Positions 1 to 9,312 are shown, numbered from the stretch's first letter. The stretch: 64,000 nt of DNA from JAJKIV01 sp036741775 (GCA_036741775.1 DAINRQ010000008.1:1-64000); one strand, 5' to 3'. The notes: generated from the sequence alone by a model not told the origin. Translations and numbers: made by a program.

Positions 1-221
1 ACGTCGGTCTCTACGTCGAGCGCGACCTGAAGCAGGACGGCAAGTTCGGCACGGTGGCCGTCGGCAACTGGGCGGACCTCGTGCTGCTCGATGCGAACCC
101 GCTTCAGTCACTGGACAACATCACGAAGCGGTCGGGCGTGATGGTGCGCGGGCGCTGGGTGCCGAAATCAGAAATCGATGCTGGGTTGCAGGCTCTGGCG
201 ACCAAATATGCCGCACAGTGA
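1..221 (+). CDS. amidohydrolase family protein, C-terminal end (partial)
   Basis: The reading frame enters from the left edge (frame begins at base 3) and stops at TGA 219-221. The 72 visible residues contain GNWADLVLLDANPLQSLDNI followed by a short 'gvmvrGRWVP' strand. This is the usual end of metal-dependent amidohydrolases, where the chain returns to the small beta-sandwich domain after the barrel. The metal-binding part lies outside the window, so the substrate cannot be inferred. Two other amidohydrolase-type genes lie further right (24908 and 27860), but nothing links them to this one. A noncoding stretch rich in short repeats follows. Confidence 0.75.
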   Translation, partial: VGLYVERDLKQDGKFGTVAVGNWADLVLLDANPLQSLDNITKRSGVMVRGRWVPKSEIDAGLQALATKYAAQ

Positions 222-239
222 TTGGCGCGACACGCGTTA

Positions 240-415
240 GGATCGCGATCCGATGGCACGTTGAGAGTGATCAGTTTTCCAGTCGAGGAGTCATCAGTTG
301 CGAGTGATTCAGTTCTCAGTAGTCAGTGACCTCCATCCACTCGCGACTGATAACTGAAACACTCAGGACTGATGACTGCCCCACTGAAAACTGATTACTG
401 ACGACCGTCCGTAGT
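240..415. repeat. intergenic cluster of CAGTnnTCAGT-type short repeats
   Basis: Between the amidohydrolase stop and the next gene, short units such as CAGTTTTCCAGT, AGTCATCAGT and TCAGTAGTCAGT are followed, in inverse orientation, by ACTGATAACTGA, ACTGATGACTG and ACTGAAAACTGATTACTGA. The left half can therefore pair with the right half. No open frame or promoter is evident. Similar degenerate units (AGTAATGAGTAACCAGT) recur near 38220. Confidence 0.6.
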
Positions 416-434
416 GCATTTTCGAAGCGTCCCG

Positions 435-2225
435 TCACTCGACAACGATCCGTCGCTCCGCACGAACCCGGTACTGCCGCGCGACATCGATCTCGAGCTC
501 TACCAGGTAAGGCCCCGGCGGGAGCGTGGAAATGTCCACCTCTACGGCGCGCGGCGAGATTGTGCGTCCGCGGGCCGAGACGTCCTGTACCTGCACGATG
601 ACCGGCTTCGCTTCCTTCCACGCGCCAAGGGCGCGTTTGAGGCGCTGCGCCCGCGTCAGCTCGTCCGTCACCTCGGGCGCGACCGTTACCGACACGCCCA
701 TCGTCTCGCCCGCCGGGTTGGTGCCGTACGCTTCCCAGTAGAAGCCGAGCTTCTTGTCGCCACGCACGTGAAGGGTGGGTTTCATGTGCGGGAGGGCCTC
801 CTCGAGAGACGCTGGCAGGCCGCCGTACGGCTCGAACAACAGGAGATCCGACAGTGACACTCGCGCGCCGACCGCGTATGGCGGGCGAATGCCGTACCGC
901 GCACGCGCGCTCCGGCGCACCGTCGGCGACGTCACCTCCGCGCTCATGAGCAGCGGCGCCCACACACTCCGGGCGGTGATCACGCCGCGCGACTCGTTCG
1001 GCGCGCGCACGATGGTCGCGTCGCGCTCCTCGCCCCGAGTCAGCACGAGCGCGGCCCTCACATCGCTCGCCTGCGCGAGCGTCGAGTCGCTCCGCAGATC
1101 GTACGCGAGCACCACGAGTGACGAGTCCCCGCGGCGGAACAGCGCCGACTGGTGCTCGAGGCGAAGCAGCGGGGTCGCGTATTTGGGCGCGTAGCGGGCG
1201 TGCACGACACCCGGGCGCGTGGTCCAGCGGAGCGAGTCCGTGTTCACTGGGTTGTCGAACACGAACGCGTTCGGCAGGTACGGGTACGCCGGAGTCGGCT
1301 CGTGGCCTACGATGGACGATCCACGTCCGCCGAACCCACCGCCACTCCGCGACCAGGCCCGCGGCCAGCTGTAGCGAAGCAGGAGCTCGCGCTCGTCCTC
1401 GTCGAACCCACCTTCGTGCGCCGAGGTCGCGTCGGAGAGCATGTGCGACATCGTCACGCGCGCGTAATGCTCCGTGCGAGCGTCGTTCGCCGACGTCGAG
1501 AAGAGGGGACGCGCGAGCCACCACACCCGTCGCTCGAACGCGAGCCGTGCGGAGTCACCGCACTGCTGCTGCCGATACCGAGGCAGCATCTCCGAGTCGA
1601 GCAGGAGCGACACGTCTTCCCACTCACACCGCATTGACGGTGACATGGCGGCGAGCGCCGCCCTGTACGCGCTATCGGCGCGCACGTAGTCACCCGCCTC
1701 GTGGTACGCGAACCCCACGAGCGTTCCGCAGAGCCACCCTTCCGCGCGACAGGAGAGTGCCGCCACGACCGCGTCCGTGTAGCGCCCCGCCTCGGCGAGA
1801 TAGCGGACCCGTTGCGATGCGACCCATCGGTTTGGCGCGGCCACGGCCGCCGCCGAGTCGAGTGCCGAGATCAACCGCTCGCGCGCGTCGCGAATCCGCT
1901 GCGGCTCACGCGGCGGAGGCGGCTCGCTCTCGTCGTACCAGTAGCAAAACCGCCCGACCTGCTCGTCACACGAACCCCCGCCTCGCGACGAGCGGGACTC
2001 CGGAAGGTTCGCCCTGCGGTAGTGCTCGAACTGGCGTTGCGCCGAACGAGCGGTGTTGATGGCCGCGTTCACGTCCGCGAGCGGTGGCGCCACCCGCGTG
2101 GTGGAATCGCGATCGAATTTCTCCGACCCGCTTCGCACGGAGACGACCTGCGCCGCGAGGCCGGCTGCCGTGAGGCCAATGGCGGCGAGTGAGGCGAGCG
2201 GCGGGAGAAACCAGCGAGGCATCAT
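435..2225 (-). CDS. secreted protein of unknown function with helical repeat region
   Basis: The product has 596 residues. The frame is open further upstream, but ATG at 2225 (or 2222) has AAGGA just before it and gives a clean signal peptide, so the start was placed there. The N-terminus reads MMPRWFLPPLASLAAIGL and ends near AAGLAAQ. Residues ~60-230 look like a TPR-type helical array (ALDSAAAVAAPNRWVASQ and YHEAGDYVRADSAYRAALAA). Beyond this is a region around RELLLRYSWPRAWSRS and a beta-rich C-terminus with Val/Glu-rich strands. This faintly recalls GWxTD-type proteins of Gemmatimonadota and Acidobacteria, but the match is too weak to name. It is probably periplasmic; function is unknown. 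It is co-oriented with the TPR gene at 2369 but separated from it by a terminator. Confidence 0.6.
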   Translation of the reverse strand: MMPRWFLPPLASLAAIGLTAAGLAAQVVSVRSGSEKFDRDSTTRVAPPLADVNAAINTARSAQRQFEHYRRANLPESRSSRGGGSCDEQVGRFCYWYDESEPPPPREPQRIRDARERLISALDSAAAVAAPNRWVASQRVRYLAEAGRYTDAVVAALSCRAEGWLCGTLVGFAYHEAGDYVRADSAYRAALAAMSPSMRCEWEDVSLLLDSEMLPRYRQQQCGDSARLAFERRVWWLARPLFSTSANDARTEHYARVTMSHMLSDATSAHEGGFDEDERELLLRYSWPRAWSRSGGGFGGRGSSIVGHEPTPAYPYLPNAFVFDNPVNTDSLRWTTRPGVVHARYAPKYATPLLRLEHQSALFRRGDSSLVVLAYDLRSDSTLAQASDVRAALVLTRGEERDATIVRAPNESRGVITARSVWAPLLMSAEVTSPTVRRSARARYGIRPPYAVGARVSLSDLLLFEPYGGLPASLEEALPHMKPTLHVRGDKKLGFYWEAYGTNPAGETMGVSVTVAPEVTDELTRAQRLKRALGAWKEAKPVIVQVQDVSARGRTISPRAVEVDISTLPPGPYLVELEIDVARQYRVRAERRIVVE

Positions 2226-2297
2226 GCGATCCTTGAGTACAGGGCGGACCCCGCAAATGTGCCAGCGGGACCGGGGTGGCGATATGGAACACGCCAC

Positions 2298-2331
2298 AAA
2301 AAAACGGCGGCGTTCCGCGGAACGCCGCCGT
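2298..2331 (-). terminator. intrinsic terminator of the TPR membrane protein gene
   Basis: A 13-bp perfect stem (2304-2316 ACGGCGGCGTTCC with 2319-2331) has a 2-nt centre. Read on the minus strand it is followed by a run of seven T (2298-2304). It lies just downstream of the stop of the gene ending at 2369. Confidence 0.85.
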
Positions 2332-2368
2332 GTGTTACCCCGAGGTGGTGCCGTGCTGTCGTCGCCGC

Positions 2369-3646
2369 TCAGCGCTCCTGCGGCCGGCTGACGACGGTTT
2401 CGGACATGCGGGCCTTACCATTGAAGGTCGGCGCTGCCAGGCGGAGCGCCGACGCCGAATCGGCTGCAGCGCGCGTCCGCTCGTCGATGACCTTCACGGC
2501 GCCGTCCACGCTCCTCAGCGCACGCTCGATGGCGGCACCCGAAGGAAGCCGAACCGGCTCCGGTCGACCGCGGCGGTCCACCCACTCGGCCCGCGGCGAT
2601 TCGGAGCGGGAGGACTCGAGGGAGCGTCGAGCATCTCCGCGGCGTTCGGCCACGAGCTCCTCCACGGTGCGCTGCTCGGTGATGGCGGGAGCTGGCGGTG
2701 CGGGAGCCGGCGCCGGGGACGTCGCTGCGGCGACGTTCGCGAGGTTCACCGAGCCGGTCGACTCGCGCTCGTCGTCCGAACCAGCAACCCAGCCCCTCGC
2801 GGCGAGGAGACCGGCAATGAGCACGACGCCCGCGGCGATCGAGATCAGGCTCGATCGTGCGGCGAACCGACGCCCCGTGGGGAGCTCGCGATACTCGTCG
2901 CGTCCCATGTCGGCGAATCCGTGGTCGCTGCCCAGGACGCTGAGCGCCGGTGCCATTGCCGGGGTCACATGCTCCACCCGGGGGAGGCGTCGAATCGACG
3001 CCGGAACCTCGACGAGCACGGGCGCGGGCACCGGCGCAACTTCGGCCGGCGTCGTGATGGCCGCCACCGCCTCGCGCTCCTCGGTCGTCATGGCCGATGA
3101 TGCGTCGCGCTCATCCGCCGTCGAGATCGGCGCGCTGTACTCGGCCGTCCGAACCACCGGGAGTAGCTCGAACTCCTCATCCGCATCCGGGGTTTCCTGC
3201 GCCTCGAGTGTCGCGCGAAGCTCGGTCACGCGTTCTCTGAGCCGCTGGAGCGACGTCGTGTCGGCGGTCGGGTCGTCGCCACGAATGGCGAGGACTCGTT
3301 CGCGCAGCTCGAGCTCCTCACGGGCCGCGCCGAGGTGGGTGTACATCTCGGCGAGGTTGGTGAGTACCCCGGCCACCTGGATGTGCGTGGGTCCGAGCGT
3401 TCGCTCGGTGACCTCGAGCAACCGGTTGAGCAGGGCTGCAGCGGCCAGGAACCGGCGCTGGAGCGAATAGATGCGGGCGAGCGCGTTGAGCGTTGCCGCG
3501 AGCCGCGGGTCAGCGGCTGGGAAGTCCTCGGCCAGCTGCAGCGCGGCCGAGAAAGACTGCTCTGCTTCCTGGAGCTTTCGAGACTGGAGCGCTTGCCGCC
3601 CGGTCTCGTACAGGAGCTTCCAGCTATTTGTGGATGTGTCTGCCAT
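2369..3646 (-). CDS. TPR-domain protein with single transmembrane segment
   Basis: The product has 425 residues. The start ATG at 3646 is preceded by GAGGAGGTGCA, a strong ribosome site, so the upstream open frame is not used. Residues ~8-125 form tetratricopeptide-like helices (AEQSFSAALQLAEDF, LAATLNALARIYSLQRR, GVLTNLAEMYTHLG) of kinesin-light-chain type. A basic/acidic low-complexity linker rich in Pro and Ala follows, then one hydrophobic helix at 265-284 (SSLISIAAGVVLIAGLLAA). The ~140-residue C-terminal tail is Arg/Glu-rich and contains a proline stretch. The topology suggests a cytoplasmic TPR scaffold anchored in the inner membrane. The partner is unknown. The neighbouring sigma-factor gene is on the same strand, but each has its own terminator. 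Confidence 0.65.
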   Translation of the reverse strand: MADTSTNSWKLLYETGRQALQSRKLQEAEQSFSAALQLAEDFPAADPRLAATLNALARIYSLQRRFLAAAALLNRLLEVTERTLGPTHIQVAGVLTNLAEMYTHLGAAREELELRERVLAIRGDDPTADTTSLQRLRERVTELRATLEAQETPDADEEFELLPVVRTAEYSAPISTADERDASSAMTTEEREAVAAITTPAEVAPVPAPVLVEVPASIRRLPRVEHVTPAMAPALSVLGSDHGFADMGRDEYRELPTGRRFAARSSLISIAAGVVLIAGLLAARGWVAGSDDERESTGSVNLANVAAATSPAPAPAPPAPAITEQRTVEELVAERRGDARRSLESSRSESPRAEWVDRRGRPEPVRLPSGAAIERALRSVDGAVKVIDERTRAAADSASALRLAAPTFNGKARMSETVVSRPQER

Positions 3647-3777
3647 TGCACCTCCTCGGTGCTTCATCGACGCGCGGAGGCAGGAGGTGCAACACACCGG
3701 ACTGAACTTTTTCCACAGGTCCACCGATACTGGCACGATTGTGAGCCAGGTGTTTTTGTCTGGTGAGTCCGGATTAA

Positions 3778-3812
3778 TGAAAAATGGCCCCGCCGAACCC
3801 GGCGGGGCCATT
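3778..3812 (-). terminator. intrinsic terminator after sigma factor gene
   Basis: A 13-bp perfect stem (3783-3795 with 3800-3812) encloses the loop AACC. On the minus strand the hairpin is followed by TTTTTC. It sits 25-60 bases past the sigma-factor stop at 3837. Confidence 0.8.
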
Positions 3813-3836
3813 CTCAAAGCATTGATATTTATTCAG

Positions 3837-4766
3837 TTACGCTGCCCAGTCGCGTCGGAGCGCCTTGGCCGCGTCGCCGTCGCGGACCGCCGCGAGTGCG
3901 CGGTCGCGAAGCTGTCGAACTCGCTCTCGCGTGACGCCGAAAACGGTGGCGATCTGCTCCATCGTCATCGGTTCCCCGGTCTCCAGCCCGTAGTACATGA
4001 GCAGGATTTTTCGGTCGCGAGGCGGCAGCGGGCTGAGGGCCCGAAGCAGTGCCTCGCGTCGCGATTCGTCTTCCAAACGGGCGTCCACATCGGTGCGCTC
4101 GTCCGCTTCGGCCGGCAGGATGCTGGCGAGCGTGCGGGCTTCCGACCGGCCGCTTCCGTTGCCGAGCGGTTCGTCGAGAGAGCGCTCGGGTTGAATGGCG
4201 ATGCTGAGCTCGCGCACGACGTCCAACGGGAGCTCGGCCACGCGGGCGAGCTCTTCGATGGTCGGCTCGCGCTCGAGGACTTCGCGGAGTGCCGTGCGGG
4301 CGCGCGCGATCTTCCGCACGTCCGTGGCGCGCCCGAGGGGGACGCGAACGGTGTGCGTCTTGGTGGAGATCGCCGAGAAGATGGCCTGGCGAATCCACCA
4401 GACCGCGTAGCTGATGAAGTTCACCCCGACGTCGGGGTCATACTTGTCGGCCGCGCGGCACAGTCCGCCGTTGGCTTCGCCCACGAGGTCCTCGAGGGGG
4501 AGTCCACGGTTCTGATATTGCTTCGCGACCGAGAAGGCGAATCGGAGGTTGGCGCGGATGAGCTCATCCCGCGCGGTCTCGCGCTCCTCGGTGCTCAGCT
4601 TTGTATTGCGCATGCGGCGCGCGAGCGCCTTCTGCGCTTCCGCGGTCGCGACCGGCTCGTTCGACAGCTCCTCGATGTAGAGGTCGAGGAGGTCGGGCGG
4701 GGTCGTGTCCGCGATCGCTACCGGACGTGGCGTCTTGGCGCTGGTCCGGTTTTTTGTCGTTGCCAT
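3837..4766 (-). CDS. sigma-70 family RNA polymerase sigma factor (group 2 / RpoD-like)
   Basis: The product has 309 residues. ATG 4766 was chosen for the GAGGTGAGG upstream and because it gives the usual basic N-terminus. Region 1.2 is at ~25-52 (PDLLDLYIEELSNEPVATA), region 2 at ~68-131 ending in SYAVWWIRQAI, region 3 at ~140-215 and region 4 at ~235-300. Region 4 has the helix-turn-helix MTMEQIATVFGVTRERVRQL. The protein lacks a long region 1.1, so it is an alternative rather than the housekeeping factor. The segment LEDLVGEANGGLCRAADKYD departs from the usual 'L(I/V)xEGNIGLM' core of region 2.2, which contacts the beta' subunit. It is divergently placed from the lacI-type gene at 5026. A terminator follows it. 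Confidence 0.88.
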   Translation of the reverse strand: MATTKNRTSAKTPRPVAIADTTPPDLLDLYIEELSNEPVATAEAQKALARRMRNTKLSTEERETARDELIRANLRFAFSVAKQYQNRGLPLEDLVGEANGGLCRAADKYDPDVGVNFISYAVWWIRQAIFSAISTKTHTVRVPLGRATDVRKIARARTALREVLEREPTIEELARVAELPLDVVRELSIAIQPERSLDEPLGNGSGRSEARTLASILPAEADERTDVDARLEDESRREALLRALSPLPPRDRKILLMYYGLETGEPMTMEQIATVFGVTRERVRQLRDRALAAVRDGDAAKALRRDWAA

Positions 4767-4935
4767 CGTCGGCCTCACCTCGCATGGAGCACCGTGTTGG
4801 CGGCACGGGCCCCGTTCGCACTCATTGGAGAGCGCCCGCGACAGACCCCTTGGGATCCGACCGCGGGCGCGATAACGCTGCAATCAAATAACCCGAGGGC
4901 ATAAGCGAAAGTTCCGATTTGCACTTTGCGGGCTA

Positions 4936-4969
4936 TTGACACTTGCGGGGACCAATGTAAACGGTTACA
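4936..4969 (+). promoter_or_regulatory. LacI-family operator and promoter-like sequence upstream of the regulator gene
   Basis: TTGACA at 4936-4941 is followed by the near-palindrome TGTAAACGGTTACA at 4956-4969. The palindrome fits the cre-type consensus TGWAAnCGnTnnCA bound by LacI/CcpA-family proteins. It lies 57 bases before the GTG of the LacI-family gene and overlaps where its -10 element would be. Autoregulation, and possibly control of the saccharide locus downstream, is inferred. Confidence 0.65.
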
Positions 4970-5025
4970 CCACTCCGGCGATAGAGGTCCGCGGCATGAT
5001 TCTCCGACTTTTTCGGTAGCGCTCC

Positions 5026-6108
5026 GTGGCCACGATCAAAGACGTTGCTCGCGAAGCCGGCGTGTCGGTGGCAACGGTTTCGCGCGCGTTCAACGCAAGC
5101 GGGCCGGTCAGCGAGGAAACGCGACAGCGGATCCGGGAGGTCGCCGCGCGGCTTCAATACGCCCCGCACGGCGGAGCGCGAAGCCTCATCACCAATAAGA
5201 CCAGCGCGATCGGGGTCCTTTTGCCGGACCTCTACGGCGAGTTCTTCTCCGAGGTCATTCGGGGGATAGACCACGCGGCGCAGCGACACGGCTACCATCT
5301 CCTGGTTTCGAGCTCGCACGACGCGAAGAACGAGATCGAGGCCGCGCTTCTCGCCATGCGTGGTCGGGTGGATGGGGTCATTGCGATGTCGCCTCACCTG
5401 GACGCGCCCGCTCTCGTAGCAAACGTCCCAGCCAGCCTCCCTGTTGTACTGCTCAACTGCCCGGTCGAGGGTGACAGCTATGACGCCCTCAGTATCGACA
5501 ACCGGCAGGGCGCCTATGCGATGGTTCGGCACCTCGCCGGGCTCGGCCATAGGGCAATCGCCATTATCCGCGGCGCCCAGGGGAACTACGACGCCAGCGA
5601 GCGGCTGGAGGGCTACCGCGACGCGCTCCGCGACCTTGGGCTCGAGCGGCGTCCGGAATGGGAGATCACGGGCGATTTCACCGAGACGTCCGGATACCAC
5701 GCCATTGCACCGCTCCTCGCGCTCGCCGATCGGCCCACCGCGATATTCGCGGCGAACGATTCCATGGCGATTGGCGCGCTCAGTGCGTTGCGAGAGCAGA
5801 GGATGCGTGTGCCTGACGACATCGCGGTCACGGGCTTCGACGACATCCCGCTGGCTCGCTACATGAGTCCGCCACTGTCGTCCGTTCATGTCGCCATCTC
5901 GGAGCTCGGCATGCGGGGCGTCGAAACACTGCTTCACGCCATCGACAGCAAGAACACACACGTCCGCCGCCACGACCGGCTGCCGACGACCCTCGTCATC
6001 CGCCGCTCCTGTGGTGCGCTCGTCGTAGACGATCCCTCGCTCGACGCCCCCACATCCAGGACGGCGCGTGCCAACCCTCAACCCCACTCTCGAGTCGAGC
6101 CTACCTGA
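5026..6108 (+). CDS. LacI-family transcriptional regulator
   Basis: The product has 360 residues from a GTG start. The N-terminus is a textbook LacI helix-turn-helix with hinge: ATIKDVAREAGVSVATVSRA at 2-21, then RLQYAPHGGARSL. Residues ~60-345 form the periplasmic-binding-protein-like effector domain (AIGVLLPDLYGEFFSEVIRG, DGVIAMSPHL, PTAIFAANDSMAIGAL, VTGFDDIPLARYMSPPL). It very likely senses a sugar. The gene stands directly upstream of the TonB receptor, glucoamylase, ABC and glycosidase genes and has its own operator-like palindrome at 4956-4969. It is therefore the probable local regulator of the saccharide locus, most likely a repressor. Confidence 0.93.
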   Translation: MATIKDVAREAGVSVATVSRAFNASGPVSEETRQRIREVAARLQYAPHGGARSLITNKTSAIGVLLPDLYGEFFSEVIRGIDHAAQRHGYHLLVSSSHDAKNEIEAALLAMRGRVDGVIAMSPHLDAPALVANVPASLPVVLLNCPVEGDSYDALSIDNRQGAYAMVRHLAGLGHRAIAIIRGAQGNYDASERLEGYRDALRDLGLERRPEWEITGDFTETSGYHAIAPLLALADRPTAIFAANDSMAIGALSALREQRMRVPDDIAVTGFDDIPLARYMSPPLSSVHVAISELGMRGVETLLHAIDSKNTHVRRHDRLPTTLVIRRSCGALVVDDPSLDAPTSRTARANPQPHSRVEPT

Positions 6109-6153
6109 CGAACCACAACTCGTTCGCGCAGTTCCCCGATGGAGGATGCACAC

Positions 6154-9100
6154 ATGAGCAGCCAGGTCAGGACCCTCACCCGCCGCCTAACGCGACACAC
6201 TTTCCACACCGGAACACCAACCGGAACACCGGCAGCATGGACGCGTGTCCGCGCCACCACGATCGGCACGGCCACACTGATCGCGTTACTCGCGGTGCCG
6301 GTCGCGCTTGCCGGGCAAACGACCACCGGAAGCATCCGCGGCTACGTTCGCGGCCCGAACGAGATCCCGATCGGCGAAGCACAGATCTCTGCCCGGAACG
6401 TCGAGCTCGGGCAAACCCGCAACACGCTGTCGAACGCGAGCGGCTTCTACAGCATTCCCGGGCTTCGCGCCGGACGCTACGACGTCACGATCCGCCGACT
6501 CGGGTTCACCGCCCAAACCCGCACGGTCAACGTTCCCATCGCGCAGACACTGACTCTCGATGTTCTGCTTCAGCCAGCCGCAACGGAGCTCGCCACCGTC
6601 ACCATCACGGCGGAAGCCGCAACACAGACGGCGCGCACGTCGGAGGTCGGCACGAACGTGAGCGAGGAGCAGATCCGCAACCTGCCCACGTTCGATCGCA
6701 ACTTCCTCGACCTCGCGCGCCTCGTTCCCGGCATCACGGCACAACGGGTGAACGACGACTCCAAGTTCCTGGCCGCCGGCGGTCAGCCAGCCGAAGCGAT
6801 CAACATCTTCGTGGACGGCGCGTCGTACAAGAACGACGTCATCAAAGGTGGCGTCGTCGGTCAGGACGCGAGCAAGGGCAATCCGTTCCCGCAGGCGGCC
6901 GTGCAGGAGTTCCGCGTCATCACGCAGAACTACAAGGCCGAATATCAGAAGGCGTCCAGCGCCATCATCACGGCCACCACGCGGAGCGGTGGGAATCAGT
7001 GGGAGGCGGATGTGTTCGCGTACGGGATCGGCAAGGCGTACGTGGCGCGCAACCCGATCGAGATTCGAAACGGCACGCGCCGTCCGGACTACGAGCGGCT
7101 GCAGGCTGGCGGCAGTCTCGGCGGCCCGATCGTTCGTGACAGATTGTTCTTCTTCGGGACGTACGAGTTGAACTTCCGCGACCAGCCACAGTTCGTGTCA
7201 CTCGGCGGCAACGCGGCACTCGCGCCGCCGGGGCTCAACCCGCAGCAGTACGCCGGCTCGTTCACCTCGGAATTCCGCGAGCACCTGGGCTTCGGCAAGC
7301 TCACGTGGCTCGGGTCCGACCGGAGCACGGTGGAAGCGAGCGTCAACCTTCGTCGCGAGACGGATTTTCGCGGCTTCGGCGGACAGACGAGCTTCGAGTC
7401 GGCTGAGAACGTGGACGTCGATGTCTCCACGGGCATCGTGAACTGGCGCTATGCCGGCGATCGCTGGCTCAACGAGGCGCAAGTGAACTTTCAGCGAATG
7501 GACTGGAACCCGTCGACCGCCAATCCGGGACTCATCGGGCGCGACTATCAAGGGATCATTCGCATCGGCGGCCGGGAAGGCGGGCAGCAGTTCGTGCAGG
7601 ACCGCCTGTCGCTTCGCAACGACGTCACGCGATCGAACGTGCAGCTCGCCGGCGACCACGTGTTCAAGGCCGGCGCGTTCGTCGATTTTCTGTCCTACGA
7701 AGGGCGCAAGCAGTTCTTCTTCAACGAGCCCATTTACCGCTTCCGCGCCGCCGAAGACTACCTCCGGCCGTTCGAAGCGACGTTCGGGTTTGGCGATCCC
7801 GAGATCAGCACGAACAACACGCAGATCGGCCTCTACATCCAGGACGACTGGACGGTAACGCCTCGGCTGACGCTCAACCTCGGGCTCCGCTGGGATGTCG
7901 AGACGAACATGATCAACAACTCGTACGTGACGCCCCAACCGTTGGCGGACTCGCTGCGCGGCGCGTACAACGATGATCTGTTCGTCAGGCAGCCGCTGCC
8001 CGACGGGACGGAGCGGGAGGTGCGGGTGATCGACCAGCTCGGTGGGCTCGACCGCTACATCACGACCGGGCGTGATGACCGGGAGATCTACCTTGGGGCG
8101 TTCCAGCCGCGGCTCGGCGCCTCGTTCGACGTGACGGGAGATGGGCGCACCGTCCTCTTCGGCGGCGCGGGCATCTATTATGACCGGAACTACTGGAACA
8201 CGCTGTTCGATGAGCAATTCCGCCGGCAGTACCGGCAGCTCACGATCAGGTTCGAGGACACCTGCGCGCCGAACGAGTTCAACTGCGCGGTGTGGCAAGA
8301 CCGCTATTTCGACCCAGTGCAGTTGCGCACGCTCGGATTCAACACGGCGCCCGAGGTGTTCATGGTCGCCAATGACCTCAAGCCGCCGAAGACGCATCAG
8401 TTCAGTGGCGGGATTCGCCAGGCGGTGGGTACGGGGTTGGTGACGCTCTCCTACAACGGGATTCGCGGGTACAACTTCATGAACTTCGTGCGCGGCAGCT
8501 TTGCGCTTCCGCCGAACTACGCGGCCGTGTTCGTGACGGACGACCGGGTGAAGACGAAGTACGACGCGATGCAGCTGCAGCTCGAGCGTCCGTTGCGTCC
8601 GTCGGATCGGTGGGGGGGCGGCATCGCCTACACGCTGTCACGGTCTCAGGAGCAAGGGCAGAGCACCGACCTGTTCTGGGGCTTCGACGCGCGCTTCCCG
8701 ACCGTGGCCGACCGACCGTGGCGCCGCGCTCCTGGCAACCAGACGCACGCCATCGCCGCGAACGCCATCGTCAGGCTGCCGTGGGACATGAACCTCAGCT
8801 CGATCGTGAACCTCGGATCTGGCCTGACGATTACGGCGACGGACTTCACGGGCGGTCGAGGTCAGTACCAGCAGGTAACCTACGTCTATCAACCGCCGAC
8901 CCGACCCTTCCTCGGCATCGGTCGCGTGTTCGCCAACCAGAACATGGATTTGCGGCTGGAGAAGGGGTTTTCGTTCGGCGGGGCGCAGCGCGTGAGTCTC
9001 TCTGCCGACCTGTACAACGTCTTCAACTCGCGGAACTTCGGTTGTTACAACGGCACCATCAATCCTCCGAACGAGCCGCCTAACGTCAACTTCGGCCGAG

Positions 9101-9189
9101 CCGACTGCGCCGCGCCGGGGCGGCGACTGCAGGTCGGACTGCGGTATGGCCTGCAGCCGTTCCGATCGGGTGCGTCGTCAGGCCAATAA
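6154..9189 (+). CDS. TonB-dependent receptor with carboxypeptidase-regulatory-like N-terminal domain
   Basis: The product has 1011 residues. ATG 6154 has GGAGG eight bases upstream; the frame opens five codons earlier. A long basic signal region ends near ALAGQ. A CarboxypepD_reg-like domain follows (GSIRGYVRGPNEIPIGEAQI, residues ~40-125), then the plug (~140-260: ISEEQIRNLPTFDRNF, NIFVDGASYKND, VQEFRVITQNYKAEY), then a long outer-membrane barrel ending GLRYGLQPFR. This is the SusC/OmpA-like organisation used for importing oligosaccharides in Gemmatimonadota and Bacteroidota. It is the first structural gene of the saccharide locus after lacI, and no SusD partner is visible. It contains two GCCTAACG octamers (6185, 9078). 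Confidence 0.9.
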   Translation: MSSQVRTLTRRLTRHTFHTGTPTGTPAAWTRVRATTIGTATLIALLAVPVALAGQTTTGSIRGYVRGPNEIPIGEAQISARNVELGQTRNTLSNASGFYSIPGLRAGRYDVTIRRLGFTAQTRTVNVPIAQTLTLDVLLQPAATELATVTITAEAATQTARTSEVGTNVSEEQIRNLPTFDRNFLDLARLVPGITAQRVNDDSKFLAAGGQPAEAINIFVDGASYKNDVIKGGVVGQDASKGNPFPQAAVQEFRVITQNYKAEYQKASSAIITATTRSGGNQWEADVFAYGIGKAYVARNPIEIRNGTRRPDYERLQAGGSLGGPIVRDRLFFFGTYELNFRDQPQFVSLGGNAALAPPGLNPQQYAGSFTSEFREHLGFGKLTWLGSDRSTVEASVNLRRETDFRGFGGQTSFESAENVDVDVSTGIVNWRYAGDRWLNEAQVNFQRMDWNPSTANPGLIGRDYQGIIRIGGREGGQQFVQDRLSLRNDVTRSNVQLAGDHVFKAGAFVDFLSYEGRKQFFFNEPIYRFRAAEDYLRPFEATFGFGDPEISTNNTQIGLYIQDDWTVTPRLTLNLGLRWDVETNMINNSYVTPQPLADSLRGAYNDDLFVRQPLPDGTEREVRVIDQLGGLDRYITTGRDDREIYLGAFQPRLGASFDVTGDGRTVLFGGAGIYYDRNYWNTLFDEQFRRQYRQLTIRFEDTCAPNEFNCAVWQDRYFDPVQLRTLGFNTAPEVFMVANDLKPPKTHQFSGGIRQAVGTGLVTLSYNGIRGYNFMNFVRGSFALPPNYAAVFVTDDRVKTKYDAMQLQLERPLRPSDRWGGGIAYTLSRSQEQGQSTDLFWGFDARFPTVADRPWRRAPGNQTHAIAANAIVRLPWDMNLSSIVNLGSGLTITATDFTGGRGQYQQVTYVYQPPTRPFLGIGRVFANQNMDLRLEKGFSFGGAQRVSLSADLYNVFNSRNFGCYNGTINPPNEPPNVNFGRADCAAPGRRLQVGLRYGLQPFRSGASSGQ

Positions 9190-9243
9190 AACGGACACGG
9201 GAACGCGGCTGGGGAAACCGAGCGTGTCATTCAGAGCGTTGCT

Positions 9244-9312
9244 GTCATTCCGCGCGAAGCGCCTGCCCGGAGGAGCACGAGCGACGAAGGGAGGAATCGC
9301 GGTCGTCCGGAC
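9244..9312. repeat. partial copy of the GTCATTCCGAGCG repeat family
   Basis: The stretch begins GTCATTCCGCGCGAAGC and contains GGGAGGAATCGCGGTCGTCC, matching the left end and GAGGAATC core of the repeat seen whole at 27742-27850. It occupies most of the 160-base gap between the receptor stop and the glucoamylase gene and extends the open frame of the latter upstream. That is why the first in-frame start codon was not used for the glucoamylase. Confidence 0.6.
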
